Position numbers and translations under genes: made by a program. From contig JBAZQV010000004.1 of assembly GCA_041645025.1 (NCBI GenBank), positions 1 through 43,386 of the forward strand: 43,386 bases of DNA, written 5' to 3'. Origin of the DNA: GW2011-AR5 sp041645025. GTDB taxonomy: Archaea; Aenigmatarchaeota; Aenigmatarchaeia; GW2011-AR5. Below are positions 15,159-23,977 of the stretch, in pieces (positions within the stretch are counted from its first letter, which is position 1; every line of letters begins with the position of its first letter). Below the pieces are notes generated by a model. That model made no database searches. It had not been told where the DNA came from and was given only the letters and a program-made list of their open reading frames with translations.

Positions 15159-15954
15159 CTAATCTCAACCTTATGAATATCTCCTTGAACATCTCTTCCT
15201 GTTCGCATATTATCAAATCCCTTGTGGCCAGGTGCAACAATGGCAGGAAGGTCTGAACTATTTCCATCTTCTTCCATGTCGGCACCAGCTGGGAAAATTT
15301 TATTGTCTTGGCCTGGGTTATCTCCTCGTATATTTCCTTTATCCTGATTTCTATATCTTCTTCCGGCTCTATCAACCTTTCTATGGCACGCCGCATCCTG
15401 ATCTTCTTGCCTTCTTTCCTCTCTTGAAATTCGAATGCCTTGTTGAGCGCAGTCACCAGTTCAGTTAGCGTGACCTTGCGCGTTGTCTTTCTTGTCATGG
15501 GCGCCAGCAGTAGCGGAACATCTATGTTGAGCGGAGTTGACTCCATTTTCTTTATCTCCTTCTCTTCCTCCTCATCCAGCAGCAGCTCAGCCTTCATGCG
15601 CAGGAGGATGGCAGCGACAAGTATGAAACGCGCTGGTATACGGAAGTCGAATTTCTTCAGGTGCTCAAGGTAGCTTCTGAATACATCTGCTAATTTTACA
15701 AGGTCAACAAATAGCGGGTCCATGCCTTCCTCAACCACAAGCGTAGTGAGGACTTCCTGCCAGTCACTGCCGAGTATAATCGTCTGGATGACTTTATTCT
15801 CGTCTACTATGCCGGATTGAACGACGCTTTCAGCGTCAGTTTGTTTCAGATTTGGTTGTTCTGACTGAAGGGGCTCACCTTCGTCAAACTTTACATTTTC
15901 CTCCTCGACTACGCCGCCGAGATCTTTTTTTTGTTCTTTATTTGTTTTTTTCAT
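15127..15954 (-). CDS. scpA: Segregation and condensation protein ScpA (kleisin)
   Basis: 275 residues. Core V-D-L-V-K-L-A-D-V-F-R-S-Y and R-F-I-L-V-A-A-I-L-L-R-M-K-A-E-L-L-L (residues about 80-130) is the ScpA N-terminal helix set that contacts the SMC neck; the C-terminal winged helix (about 210-265) binds the SMC cap. A charged ~60-residue N-terminal extension precedes the core. It follows the DHFR-like gene by one base and overlaps scpB, so its level is tied to both. Confidence 0.9.
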   Translation of the reverse strand: MKKTNKEQKKDLGGVVEEENVKFDEGEPLQSEQPNLKQTDAESVVQSGIVDENKVIQTIILGSDWQEVLTTLVVEEGMDPLFVDLVKLADVFRSYLEHLKKFDFRIPARFILVAAILLRMKAELLLDEEEEKEIKKMESTPLNIDVPLLLAPMTRKTTRKVTLTELVTALNKAFEFQERKEGKKIRMRRAIERLIEPEEDIEIRIKEIYEEITQAKTIKFSQLVPTWKKMEIVQTFLPLLHLATRDLIICEQEEMFKEIFIRLRLDDKPTETGVA

Positions 15955-15955
15955 A

Positions 15956-16465
15956 CTAACGCCCGATTACTTTGTAGTGCAACTGGATTTCATTCTTGGA
16001 TATCTTTTTAGTTCCAATTAATTTTAGTTTCGCCTCGAAGTCCTCTTCGGAAAATAATTTTATGCCTCTTCCGAATACAACAGGTTCGACATCAAGATAG
16101 ATTTCATCTACCAACCCAGCTTTCATGAAGCTTGCATTTATCATCGACCCGCCACCTAAAAGAACTTTATGAAACCTTTTCTTTTTCATGATTTCCAAAG
16201 CATCTTTCGGGGATCTAACAAAAACAAAAGATTTGTTATCTTCTTTTTCCACACTTGTTACAACTACTGTAAATGGGTTTCCTATTTTCTTTAGCTCGTT
16301 ACTTTTTTTCATTATTTCATAAGTTCTTCTGCCAACTATCAAGGCACCACATTCTTTCACTTTCTTGGCGTAATTTTTCCACTCGGCATTTGACCAAGGC
16401 GTTTCGTCGTTCTCTTTTGCAATCATACCGTTCACGGTCATCGCCATGTATAAAATTACTTTCAT
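15956..16465 (-). CDS. Dihydrofolate reductase-fold protein (RibD C-terminal type)
   Basis: 169 residues: M-A-M-T-V-N-G-M-I-A (residues about 7-16), C-G-A-L-I-V-G-R-R-T-Y-E (about 39-50), L-L-G-G-G-S-M-I-N-A (about 97-106), E-I-Y-L-D-V-E-P-V-V-F-G-R-G. This is the NADPH-binding RibD_C/DHFR-like fold. It may reduce a pterin or flavin precursor; the substrate cannot be told. It overlaps the methyltransferase by four bases and sits inside the smc-scpA operon, an unusual place. Confidence 0.85.
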   Translation of the reverse strand: MKVILYMAMTVNGMIAKENDETPWSNAEWKNYAKKVKECGALIVGRRTYEIMKKSNELKKIGNPFTVVVTSVEKEDNKSFVFVRSPKDALEIMKKKRFHKVLLGGGSMINASFMKAGLVDEIYLDVEPVVFGRGIKLFSEEDFEAKLKLIGTKKISKNEIQLHYKVIGR

Positions 16466-17172
16466 TTAGACACCTTTTTTGCAACTATAATTATATGCGT
16501 TGGGAGTTTTTCCCTGTGAGCAGCTTCTTTTACGTATGTTATTGTAAATTTATTTTCGATTAAGCTATTCACGATAAATTCTAATGTATAATGATAGTCC
16601 TTATCAAAAACAAGCTTCTTTCCATTTGTTAAAAATGCTATTGAAGTACCAACAGCGCCGTTATTGAAATATGAATATTTATTTTTTAAATTAAAATACC
16701 TAACTGGGCTTTTTACGTTTATACTATGTGGATGCATGTTTCCTACAACAAGGATTCCGCCCTTTCGAAGAACTCTGTACACCTCTTTGAACATTTTTTT
16801 TACAACTTTCGTAGATGGAGTTTCAATTAAAACAAAACTAAGTAAAGCGATGTCCTGACTACTGGATTTTATCGACTTCAGGTTTGTGATGTCCGCTTTA
16901 ACATATTTTATTCCTAGTTTTTGCTTTTTTTCAATTGATATCGCTATATTTAGTTGCTCTTCATTTTTATCAACACCAATAACACATTTTCTTAATTTAG
17001 CGAATGGTCTACAATAATAACCAGACCCACATCCTAAATCTATCAAATTCTTACCTTTCGTTTTCTGTACAATTTTTTTAACGATAGGTCCTAATATATA
17101 TTTTTTTTCAACCAAATCCGCTTCGTAATATTTTTCTGCAAAGTCTTTATCCCATTTTATAGTCATATTCAT
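16462..17172 (-). CDS. Class I SAM-dependent methyltransferase
   Basis: 236 residues. SAM motif I L-I-D-L-G-C-G-S-G-Y-Y (residues about 39-49), motif II V-I-G-V-D-K-N (about 62-68), V-K-A-D-I-T-N (about 88-94), and R-V-L-R-K-G-G-I-L-V-V (about 132-142). Substrate unknown. ATGA overlaps at both ends (with smc upstream and the reductase downstream) show tight translational coupling. AT-rich codons are frequent here compared with smc. Confidence 0.85.
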   Translation of the reverse strand: MNMTIKWDKDFAEKYYEADLVEKKYILGPIVKKIVQKTKGKNLIDLGCGSGYYCRPFAKLRKCVIGVDKNEEQLNIAISIEKKQKLGIKYVKADITNLKSIKSSSQDIALLSFVLIETPSTKVVKKMFKEVYRVLRKGGILVVGNMHPHSINVKSPVRYFNLKNKYSYFNNGAVGTSIAFLTNGKKLVFDKDYHYTLEFIVNSLIENKFTITYVKEAAHREKLPTHIIIVAKKVSK

Positions 17173-19577
17173 CCTCTCTGACCTGGCATTTCTATCCCGA
17201 AGACTTTAGATATGCCGCCTTCCATGGAAACGCCGAAGACCTTCTCGGCTTCTGCTATTGTAAGATCGTTGTGCGTTATGATTATGAACTGGACTGTGCT
17301 TGAGTACTTCTTAATAAGATTGTCAATTTTTCTTGTGTTGGCCTTGTCCAAAGCGGCATCTATTTCATCCAGAACATAGAAAGGCGCTGAGTAGTGCTGC
17401 ATCACGGCAAATAGGAATGCCAAGGACGTGAGTGTCTTCTCGCCGCCTGACATGCTGTCAAGGTTGAGTATTTTTTTACCGCTTGGATTTGCCTCTATGA
17501 TTAGGCCAGAGTCTATGTTTCCATCTATTTCCAGCCTTAGCAGTCCGTCGCCGTTTGTCATGTCCTTGTAAATTTTCAAAAAGTTCACGCTTATCTCTGT
17601 AAAGGTCTCCATGAATTTTTCATAGCGCCTCTTTTCCACTTCCGTAACTATGTTAAGTACAGCCTCCTTTTCTTCCAGAAGCCCGTCAAGTTTCTTTTTG
17701 AGCTCCTCGAATTCTACATTCAGAGTCTGGTATTCATCTATGGCTTTCATGTTGATGGGACCTATCTGGTTTATTTCTATCAGGCAGCGTCGAACACGCT
17801 CTTGCAGTTCTTCCTGCGACTGATCGAAGAATTTTTCCACATCCTTGTAATCCTCAAACTCTGCCTTCAGGTTGTCCATCGATGCCTCAAGCTTTGCCTT
17901 TTCTATCTTTGCCCGGCCTATTACACTCTGGAGCACCATTCTCTCCTCATACAATTCTTTTCGCCTTTTCCTGAACGTTTCCAAGTCCTTCTCTTCCTGA
18001 GTTTTTGATGTCTGAAGCTTTACAACTTCTACAGATTCCTGCTGCTCCTGGATCTTGAGACCTGCAAGTTCATTCTCCATGTCTTCTATTTCCTGTTCGA
18101 GTTTTTCATTTTCACCCATCAGGTCATGACCGCCTGATGCTTGTCGCGATTTTTTATAGAAACCACCTATCATCACGCCGGATGTTTCTACAAGATCGCC
18201 GTCCAAAGTCGCTACACGAAAGTTCCTTATTTTTCTGGCAGCATCTATGTCTTCGACCACAAGCGTGCTGCTCAATACATATTCGAAGGCCGGCAGGAAT
18301 TGTTTGCCGAACTTTATCAGATCTATCGCATAGCCTATCATTTTACCATCATATCTCTTTCGCGGTCTGTTAATTATCTTGTTAAGCGGAATGAAGCGCG
18401 CACGCCCTAATCTTTTCTCCTTAAGATATTTTATGCAATAGGCAGCGGTGTCGTCGGTATCTACAACGATATCATCCTTGTGGCGGCCTATGGAAACCTC
18501 CAGAGCTATTGAATATTTTTTGGGAACATCCACCAGGTTTGATATTGTTCCGTATACACCTGGGTGTTTCAAATTTAGAATCTCCCGCACTAATCGGTTG
18601 TCAACAGCACCCCTGACACGTTCCAGTTCCCTTTCATTGAAACTTATACGGTCCCTTTTTCTCAGTATTTCATTATTTATGCGGTCTATGTTCCTGAGTA
18701 TATCATAGTTTCTGGATTTTTGTATCAGCTCGTCGCCTTTCTTCAGCACGCCTTTTTCCTTTTTTTCCAGCTCATCATCCACTTTTGTCATCTCTTTTGT
18801 CATATTGTCGAATTTTGATGTGTTCTCCTCAACCTCTTTGTCAAAGGCGTTATGTTTTTGCACGACATCTTTCAGTTTTTTCTTCAGGAGAGAGGCTTTC
18901 GATTTTCTCAGCTCGATCTCTATGGTGTGGTATTTTTCTGCGTTTTCTTTTTCCTGCTTCAAGCGGCTGACCAGTTTTTGTTTTTCAGCAACAACTATCA
19001 TATTTTCACGGACGCGGGTCTCGACCTTCTCAAGCTCTCGCGTTGCCTTTTCTTTCTTTTCATCAAACTCGCTTATTCCTGATACCTCATCGATTATTCC
19101 TTTTCTCTCGTTGGGGGACATTTCGATTATCTTGGTGACGTCGCCCTGCATTATTATGTTGTAGCCTTCAGCTGCGAGGTTTGCGTAGGAAAGAATGTCT
19201 AATATCTTTGAACGCGTTACAGTGCGACCGTTCAACTTGTAGATGGATATGCCGCTTCTTGTTACACGACGAGTTATTTTAACTTCTTTTTCATCGCCGG
19301 GTATTTTATTGTCAGTGTTGTCGAGATAAATGGAAACTTCACAGAAATCGGCGGGTTTTTTATCCCTGGCACCGTTGAAAAGCAGGTTTTGCAGCTTAAG
19401 GGCACGAATGCTTCTCGCTGATGTCGTTCCCAAAACAAACAGCAATGCGTCTATTATATTTGATTTTCCGGATCCGTTAGGTCCGCATATGCAATTGTAA
19501 CCTCCCGGAAAAGGTATGGTTATCCGGTTGGCGAAGGACTTGAATCCCTGCATTGTTATTCTATCTAAACGTACCAT
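17169..19577 (-). CDS. smc: SMC chromosome condensation ATPase with short arms
   Basis: 802 residues, against about 1150-1200 for typical SMC. Walker A G-P-N-G-S-G-K-S (residues 32-39), signature L-D-S-M-S-G-G-E-K (about 706-714), Walker B V-L-D-E-I-D-A-A-L (about 735-743). Hinge at about 328-475 (H-P-G-V-Y-G-T-I through T-S-G-V-M-I-G-G). The coiled-coil arms are only about 155-160 residues each (about 171-325 and 480-640), half the usual length. Both heads and hinge are intact, so this looks like a functional compact SMC rather than a fragment. Works with ScpA/ScpB in the same operon to load on and organise DNA. Confidence 0.95.
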   Translation of the reverse strand: MVRLDRITMQGFKSFANRITIPFPGGYNCICGPNGSGKSNIIDALLFVLGTTSARSIRALKLQNLLFNGARDKKPADFCEVSIYLDNTDNKIPGDEKEVKITRRVTRSGISIYKLNGRTVTRSKILDILSYANLAAEGYNIIMQGDVTKIIEMSPNERKGIIDEVSGISEFDEKKEKATRELEKVETRVRENMIVVAEKQKLVSRLKQEKENAEKYHTIEIELRKSKASLLKKKLKDVVQKHNAFDKEVEENTSKFDNMTKEMTKVDDELEKKEKGVLKKGDELIQKSRNYDILRNIDRINNEILRKRDRISFNERELERVRGAVDNRLVREILNLKHPGVYGTISNLVDVPKKYSIALEVSIGRHKDDIVVDTDDTAAYCIKYLKEKRLGRARFIPLNKIINRPRKRYDGKMIGYAIDLIKFGKQFLPAFEYVLSSTLVVEDIDAARKIRNFRVATLDGDLVETSGVMIGGFYKKSRQASGGHDLMGENEKLEQEIEDMENELAGLKIQEQQESVEVVKLQTSKTQEEKDLETFRKRRKELYEERMVLQSVIGRAKIEKAKLEASMDNLKAEFEDYKDVEKFFDQSQEELQERVRRCLIEINQIGPINMKAIDEYQTLNVEFEELKKKLDGLLEEKEAVLNIVTEVEKRRYEKFMETFTEISVNFLKIYKDMTNGDGLLRLEIDGNIDSGLIIEANPSGKKILNLDSMSGGEKTLTSLAFLFAVMQHYSAPFYVLDEIDAALDKANTRKIDNLIKKYSSTVQFIIITHNDLTIAEAEKVFGVSMEGGISKVFGIEMPGQRG

Positions 19578-19732
19578 TATTTTTCACCTGTTTTTTTCTT
19601 GTTTTTAGATTCGTAAAACTCGAGCAATTTTTCTATAATGTCGTCATAAGAATTTCCCATTTCCCCGATTTTTTTCATCCGCTCTTTATTATATTTTTTA
19701 ATGCGTATAGTGCTCTCTTCATTGTTTTGCAT
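19577..19732 (-). CDS. Small ribbon-helix-helix-like protein upstream of smc
   Basis: 51 residues. S-T-I-R-I-K-K-Y-N-K-E-R-M-K-K-I-G, then G-N-S-Y-D-D-I-I-E-K-L-L-E-F-Y follows the beta-strand/helix/helix plan of archaeal RHH-like antitoxin and regulator proteins (DUF7557 type, by memory). Its TAA overlaps the smc ATG as TAATG, and a GGTGA lies just before that junction, so it is the first gene of the smc operon. It may autoregulate the operon. A TATA box lies at 19755-19765. Confidence 0.75.
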   Translation of the reverse strand: MQNNEESTIRIKKYNKERMKKIGEMGNSYDDIIEKLLEFYESKNKKKTGEK

Positions 19733-19754
19733 ACATTGTATACTGTGTATTAAA

Positions 19755-19765
19755 CGTATATAAAG
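19755..19765 (-). promoter_or_regulatory. TATA box of the smc operon
   Basis: On the minus strand CTTTATATACG, about 23-33 bases before the start codon of the RHH-like gene, predicts a very short leader. No other promoter-like sequence is obvious before smc, so the six genes probably share it. Confidence 0.55.
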
Positions 19766-19777
19766 TATAGAAATCGT

Positions 19778-20563
19778 CTACCAATTAGGATTAGTTGTAG
19801 ACTCGTTATGCAATTGCTGCGGCTTAGGCTTGGAGTCACCCTGCCTGTTGAGTAGAGGTACGAATAAATCAGCAAAGAACAGCGCCCCGACGAGCATGGC
19901 AGGCAGCCAGGCAACGTACAGCAGCGTCGCAAATATCCCAGCCAAAACCCCGAAGGCTATCCTGCCTTTCATTTTAGACGGCGACGTCACGAGCTCGATG
20001 AGCATGTAGAATGCGAAGAAAACAAGCGAGCCGGAAGCGATGTGCGAAGCCAGCTGGCCGGAATAAAGGGCAAACATGATCGCGGCGTGAACAGCCAGAA
20101 AAGGCAAGGCGAGATGAAAACGCTTCAGCTTGAATACTATAACCAGGCCAAGTATGCCTGCCAGCAGGACGTTAGATGCCCCCCACCAACTTTCTGAGAC
20201 AGGCAGAAATAACCCTACAAATAGCGCAAAGTTCGCCGGATTAAATATGTGTTTGCCTTTTATACGTATCAAGTGCTTTGACAGAATTGCTATTGCCGCA
20301 AGTCCCATTAGAAGGGGCAGATCACCCTGGATAATCAGGCTAATAATAAGCCCGGATATTATCGCGCTTTCAGGAGCCAAAAACTTTTTTTCTTTCACAA
20401 AGCTTATTGCGATGTCGAGTATAGCTGCTGTCAAGGTAATGGCCGCTATGGGCAGCAGGTTACTGGTACCATAACGATAGATACCGTAAGCAGTTAGTAT
20501 TAACAGTGCTGCTATCATCAGATGTTTTATTTTTAGCAAGAGCCACACACGTCTTAGGTCCAT
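19778..20563 (-). CDS. RnfD/NqrB-like membrane protein
   Basis: About 261 residues from the ATG at 20563 (an earlier ATG at 20629 would overlap the divergent gene's promoter). Seven to nine hydrophobic segments. The signature G-K-H-I-F-N-P-A-N-F-A-L-F (near the middle) and L-I-E-L-V-T-S-P-S-K (later) match RnfD/NqrB family proteins, where nearby T/S residues bind FMN covalently. No other Rnf subunits are in the window, so an electron-transport complex is not supported here. Divergent from a lipid reductase, with which it may share regulation. Confidence 0.75.
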   Translation of the reverse strand: MDLRRVWLLLKIKHLMIAALLILTAYGIYRYGTSNLLPIAAITLTAAILDIAISFVKEKKFLAPESAIISGLIISLIIQGDLPLLMGLAAIAILSKHLIRIKGKHIFNPANFALFVGLFLPVSESWWGASNVLLAGILGLVIVFKLKRFHLALPFLAVHAAIMFALYSGQLASHIASGSLVFFAFYMLIELVTSPSKMKGRIAFGVLAGIFATLLYVAWLPAMLVGALFFADLFVPLLNRQGDSKPKPQQLHNESTTNPNW

Positions 20564-20638
20564 GTTATTCTTATAATGATCATTATTCTTATTGATGTCT
20601 AGTAAATGCTTTTTAAACGTTATTGCCAAAAAGAGGCT

Positions 20639-21853
20639 ATGGATTACGATGTTATTGTAATTGGTTCTGGACCTGCTGGAGCTACGGCAGCCATGTACCT
20701 GGGTAAAGCAGGCAAAAAAGTACTTTTAATTGATAAGGACGGTTTTCCCAGGGATAAAATATGCGGTGATGCCCAAGGACGGAAAGCTGCTGCAATTATG
20801 CGCGAACTAGGCATAGAGGAAGGTTATAGAAAACTGCCTGGCCATGTTGTTTATGGCATTACACTAAGCAGCCCTAATGGTACGTTGGTTGACGTAGATA
20901 TAACAACCAGGGACAAGCCAGCTCCTGGTTTTTGCCATAGAAGAATTGTGTTCGATGAGTATCTTCATAATTGCGTGAAAGAATTTGTTGACTTCAAGAT
21001 CTTTACAGTCACGGATGTTATAGTTGAAGACGGTTTTGTAAAGGGCATCAAAGGGACAGAGGATGGCAAGGAAAAGGAATACCGAGCAACTATTGTTCTG
21101 GCAGCTGACGGCGCCAATAGCATTATAGCGCAGAAGTTCGGCCTTAATAAGAATCCACCGGACCATTTCATAGTTGGTACACGCCAATATTATAGTGGCG
21201 TCACGGGGATGACAGACAGGATAGAAATACATCTTGTAAAAAGCCTCTTGCCTGGCTACTTCTGGATTTTCCCTCTTGAAGATGGAAAAGCAAATGTCGG
21301 ACTTGGTATGATTGTAAAGGATATGAATGACAAGAAGATTAACCTCAAGGCAGCACAGCTAAAGGAAATACAGGAAAACCCTCTTTTCAAAGACCGCTTC
21401 AAAAACGCTGTCGCGCTGGAGGACATTAAGGGCTGGAATCTTCCTCTTGCCAGCTACCATAGAAAATGTTATGGAAACGGATTTTTGCTTTTGGGCGACG
21501 CGGCATCACTAATAGACCCGCTAAGTGGCGAGGGTGTTGGCACTGCCATGATATCTGGCAAGCACGCGGCAAATGTTACAATCGAAGCGTTAGCAGCAGG
21601 GGATTTCAGCGAAAAATTCCTGAAGAAATATGATGAACAATTATGGGAGGAAATCGAACCGGAAATAAAGGCCAATTACAGACTGCAAAAACTGGGAAAG
21701 AAATTCCCATTCCTCATTGACAAGATGGTTGGAAGGGCAAAGAAGGATGAGAAATTCAGAAAACGCATAGAAGGAATGCTTCCTTATGCTGGCGGCAGAC
21801 AGGAAATGGGCTCTGATGGTTTTGTTGAGGAACTTCAGAACATGGAAGATTGA
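20639..21853 (+). CDS. Geranylgeranyl reductase family FAD-dependent oxidoreductase
   Basis: 404 residues from the ATG at 20639, preceded by AGAGG. FAD site V-I-G-S-G-P-A-G-A-T-A-A (residues about 6-17), D-K-D-G-F-P-R-D-K-I-C-G-D (about 35-47), A-A-D-G-A-N-S (about 158-164), and L-L-G-D-A-A-S-L-I-D-P-L-S-G-E-G (about 284-299) define the GGR family. In archaea these enzymes saturate isoprenoid chains of membrane ether lipids; some act on menaquinone. The exact substrate is an inference. Confidence 0.92.
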   Translation: MDYDVIVIGSGPAGATAAMYLGKAGKKVLLIDKDGFPRDKICGDAQGRKAAAIMRELGIEEGYRKLPGHVVYGITLSSPNGTLVDVDITTRDKPAPGFCHRRIVFDEYLHNCVKEFVDFKIFTVTDVIVEDGFVKGIKGTEDGKEKEYRATIVLAADGANSIIAQKFGLNKNPPDHFIVGTRQYYSGVTGMTDRIEIHLVKSLLPGYFWIFPLEDGKANVGLGMIVKDMNDKKINLKAAQLKEIQENPLFKDRFKNAVALEDIKGWNLPLASYHRKCYGNGFLLLGDAASLIDPLSGEGVGTAMISGKHAANVTIEALAAGDFSEKFLKKYDEQLWEEIEPEIKANYRLQKLGKKFPFLIDKMVGRAKKDEKFRKRIEGMLPYAGGRQEMGSDGFVEELQNMED

Positions 21854-21916
21854 AATGATGATGAAATATATCTTTGATTTTAAAGGTTTAATTCTTTCTA
21901 TTAGTAATATGGGAAT

Positions 21917-23281
21917 ATGCCCGATACAAATTATTATATAGAAAGTCGAGAATATTTGGCAGAAAGTAAAAAAGAAGTTACATTAGAAAATAAAGAAGTT
22001 GAAAGTTGGAAAATACCTATAGGGGGCGGCGTAGCTTCATCTGCTGTGTGTTTCAAAAATCTTATAATTTTTGGTGCTTGCGACAAGCGGGTGTATGCGG
22101 TTGACAAGAATACTGGTTATCTTATATGGAAATTTCTTACAGGAGATGTCGTGGCGTCTTCTCCTTGTGTTATTGATAATGCAGTATACATATGCTCAGA
22201 CGACGGCTTTCTATACGCATTAAATGTGAAGGATGGCACTCTTTTATGGAGATTCAGACTTGGTATAACTGGTGCATATTATGGCTCTCCACGTGTTGTT
22301 AATGGGGTCATTTATGTTGGTGGTGGAGATAGTCAATATTTTTATGCTATAGACAAAAATGGCAAACTCCTGTGGAGAACTCTAACAGGTGGTAGAATAA
22401 CATCCAGTCCGGCCATTGTAAACGATTCCGTATTATTCCATTCTTATGATAAGCATTTTTACTCGTTGTCGGCCAAAGATGGTAGGTTACAATGGAAATT
22501 TTACACAGGAGGTGTAGGTGGTAGTTCACCAGCTGTATCGAACGAAATGTACGAAGAGGTTTGGTATTTTAATAAGTTTGATTCTGCGGATCCAGAAAAT
22601 ATTACGTTAGAAAACGGCATCGTTTATTTTGGCACATGGAATGACCATGTGTATGCGTTAGATATAAAGGATGGAAGAATGATATGGCAATATGTAACAG
22701 GCTCTTATACGGGCACGTCTCCAAGAATTGTTAACGGTGCTGTATTAATCGGTTCTTATGATAAAAATGTTTATTCTTTGAATGCTAGCGATGGGCGATT
22801 AATATGGAAAATGCGCACGAACGGAGAAGTAGATTCGCCTATATGCATACATAAAAATACGATATACTTCGGATGTTTTGATAATAATATATATGCAGTG
22901 CCATTGGGCGAAGGAGAATCGTGGAAGATTTCTACGGGTGGAGTAGTAGCGGCATCCCCTCTCATAGTCAATGATGTGTTGTATATTGGCTCATTTGACA
23001 CGTTTTTCTATGCCATATCATTGAAAACAAAAGACGTGATCTGGAGATTTCAGACAGGATTTGGAACAAAATCTGATGTTTCTGGGATAGTTAAAAAAGT
23101 TGTAGCAAGTACGGCAAAGAAATTTACGCAATGGAAGCCTGAAATAGAGGCTGCAGACGGCGAATCTTATTCAAAAAGTGCCGCGAAAGCAGAAAGCGAA
23201 GCAATCCATCCATACTTATTTTCAAATCCGTATAAAACAGATACACCTTACAAATCTAAAAAGAGTGATATCTACAAATAA
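21917..23281 (+). CDS. PQQ-type beta-propeller protein with Tyr/Lys-rich tail
   Basis: 454 residues with eight repeats, each with a W-x-x-x-T/L-G strand (L-I-W-K-F-L-T-G, L-L-W-R-F-R-L-G, L-L-W-R-T-L-T-G, L-Q-W-K-F-Y-T-G, M-I-W-Q-Y-V-T-G, L-I-W-K-M-R-T-N, E-S-W-K-I-S-T-G, V-I-W-R-F-Q-T-G) and Y-A-L/V-D/N strands, predicting an eight-bladed propeller. No signal peptide, so cytoplasmic. Residues about 395-454 form a tail rich in S, K, Y with Y-K-T-x-x-x-Y-K spacing, similar to the tail of the pentapeptide protein at 7556-8269. A binding or scaffold role is more likely than PQQ catalysis. Confidence 0.85.
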   Translation: MPDTNYYIESREYLAESKKEVTLENKEVESWKIPIGGGVASSAVCFKNLIIFGACDKRVYAVDKNTGYLIWKFLTGDVVASSPCVIDNAVYICSDDGFLYALNVKDGTLLWRFRLGITGAYYGSPRVVNGVIYVGGGDSQYFYAIDKNGKLLWRTLTGGRITSSPAIVNDSVLFHSYDKHFYSLSAKDGRLQWKFYTGGVGGSSPAVSNEMYEEVWYFNKFDSADPENITLENGIVYFGTWNDHVYALDIKDGRMIWQYVTGSYTGTSPRIVNGAVLIGSYDKNVYSLNASDGRLIWKMRTNGEVDSPICIHKNTIYFGCFDNNIYAVPLGEGESWKISTGGVVAASPLIVNDVLYIGSFDTFFYAISLKTKDVIWRFQTGFGTKSDVSGIVKKVVASTAKKFTQWKPEIEAADGESYSKSAAKAESEAIHPYLFSNPYKTDTPYKSKKSDIYK

Positions 23282-23295
23282 TTCCTTTGATATTT

Positions 23296-23964
23296 ATGTC
23301 ACTAATAGCAAAAGGCGCTGAGGCCGAACTGAGCAGAGAAGGCGGTGTGGTAGTAAAGGAACGAATCAAAAAAGGCTACCGGCTTGCTGAACTGGACGAC
23401 AAGCTGCGCAAAAGACGCACTGCACTGGAAGCGAGACTGCTTAGGGAAGCAAGGCGTGCTGGGGTCCTTACACCGCAAATTCTCGAGGAAGACAAGACTT
23501 CATTGAAAATGGAATTTATTGATGGACAGAAAGTGAAGGATGTCCTCGATAAAAACTGCACGAGTATTTGCAAGGAAATAGGAAGAAATGTTGCCCTGCT
23601 TCACAGCTATGACATAATTCACGGCGACCTTACGACTAGTAACATGATAATTAAGTGGACACCGAAGAAAGACGGATCTATATTTTCCCTCTACTTTATT
23701 GACTTTGGATTGGGTTTTATTTCAAAGAGGGAAGAGGACAAAGCGGTAGACCTTTACCTACTGCACGAGGTCTTTGAATCGACACACTTCGTCATAATGG
23801 AAAAGGCATGGAAAGCTGTTCTGGACTCGTATAAAAGACATTACCAGGGCAGCGACAAAGTTATTAAAGCATTATTGAATGTAGAAAGTAGAGGCAGATA
23901 CAAACTAAGGGCGAAGTCAGGACGAGCAAGTAAATTTTCGTCAACCTCACATCATTCCACTTAA
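23296..23964 (+). CDS. bud32: Bud32 kinase/ATPase of the KEOPS complex
   Basis: 222 residues from the ATG at 23296. Bud32 features: A-K-G-A-E-A-E-L (residues about 5-12, replaces the P-loop), K-E-R-I-K-K-G-Y-R (about 22-30), H-G-D-L-T-T-S-N-M (about 113-121, catalytic loop), F-I-D-F-G-L-G (about 138-144, DFG). The usual C-terminal end is extended by a basic, serine-rich ~20 residues. With Kae1 and Cgi121 it supports tRNA t6A modification. Encoded alone, not fused to Kae1, just before rpsO. Confidence 0.93.
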   Translation: MSLIAKGAEAELSREGGVVVKERIKKGYRLAELDDKLRKRRTALEARLLREARRAGVLTPQILEEDKTSLKMEFIDGQKVKDVLDKNCTSICKEIGRNVALLHSYDIIHGDLTTSNMIIKWTPKKDGSIFSLYFIDFGLGFISKREEDKAVDLYLLHEVFESTHFVIMEKAWKAVLDSYKRHYQGSDKVIKALLNVESRGRYKLRAKSGRASKFSSTSHHST

Positions 23965-23977
23965 TTAGGTGATAATT

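Noticed and set aside
17802..19164. Several plus-strand frames inside smc
   Set aside because: They are antisense shadows of the coiled-coil coding sequence with phenylalanine/serine-rich translations typical of such shadows.
21854..21916. Possible C/D box guide RNA because of an ATGATGATGA string
   Set aside because: No CTGA D box at the required distance and no terminal pairing were found.
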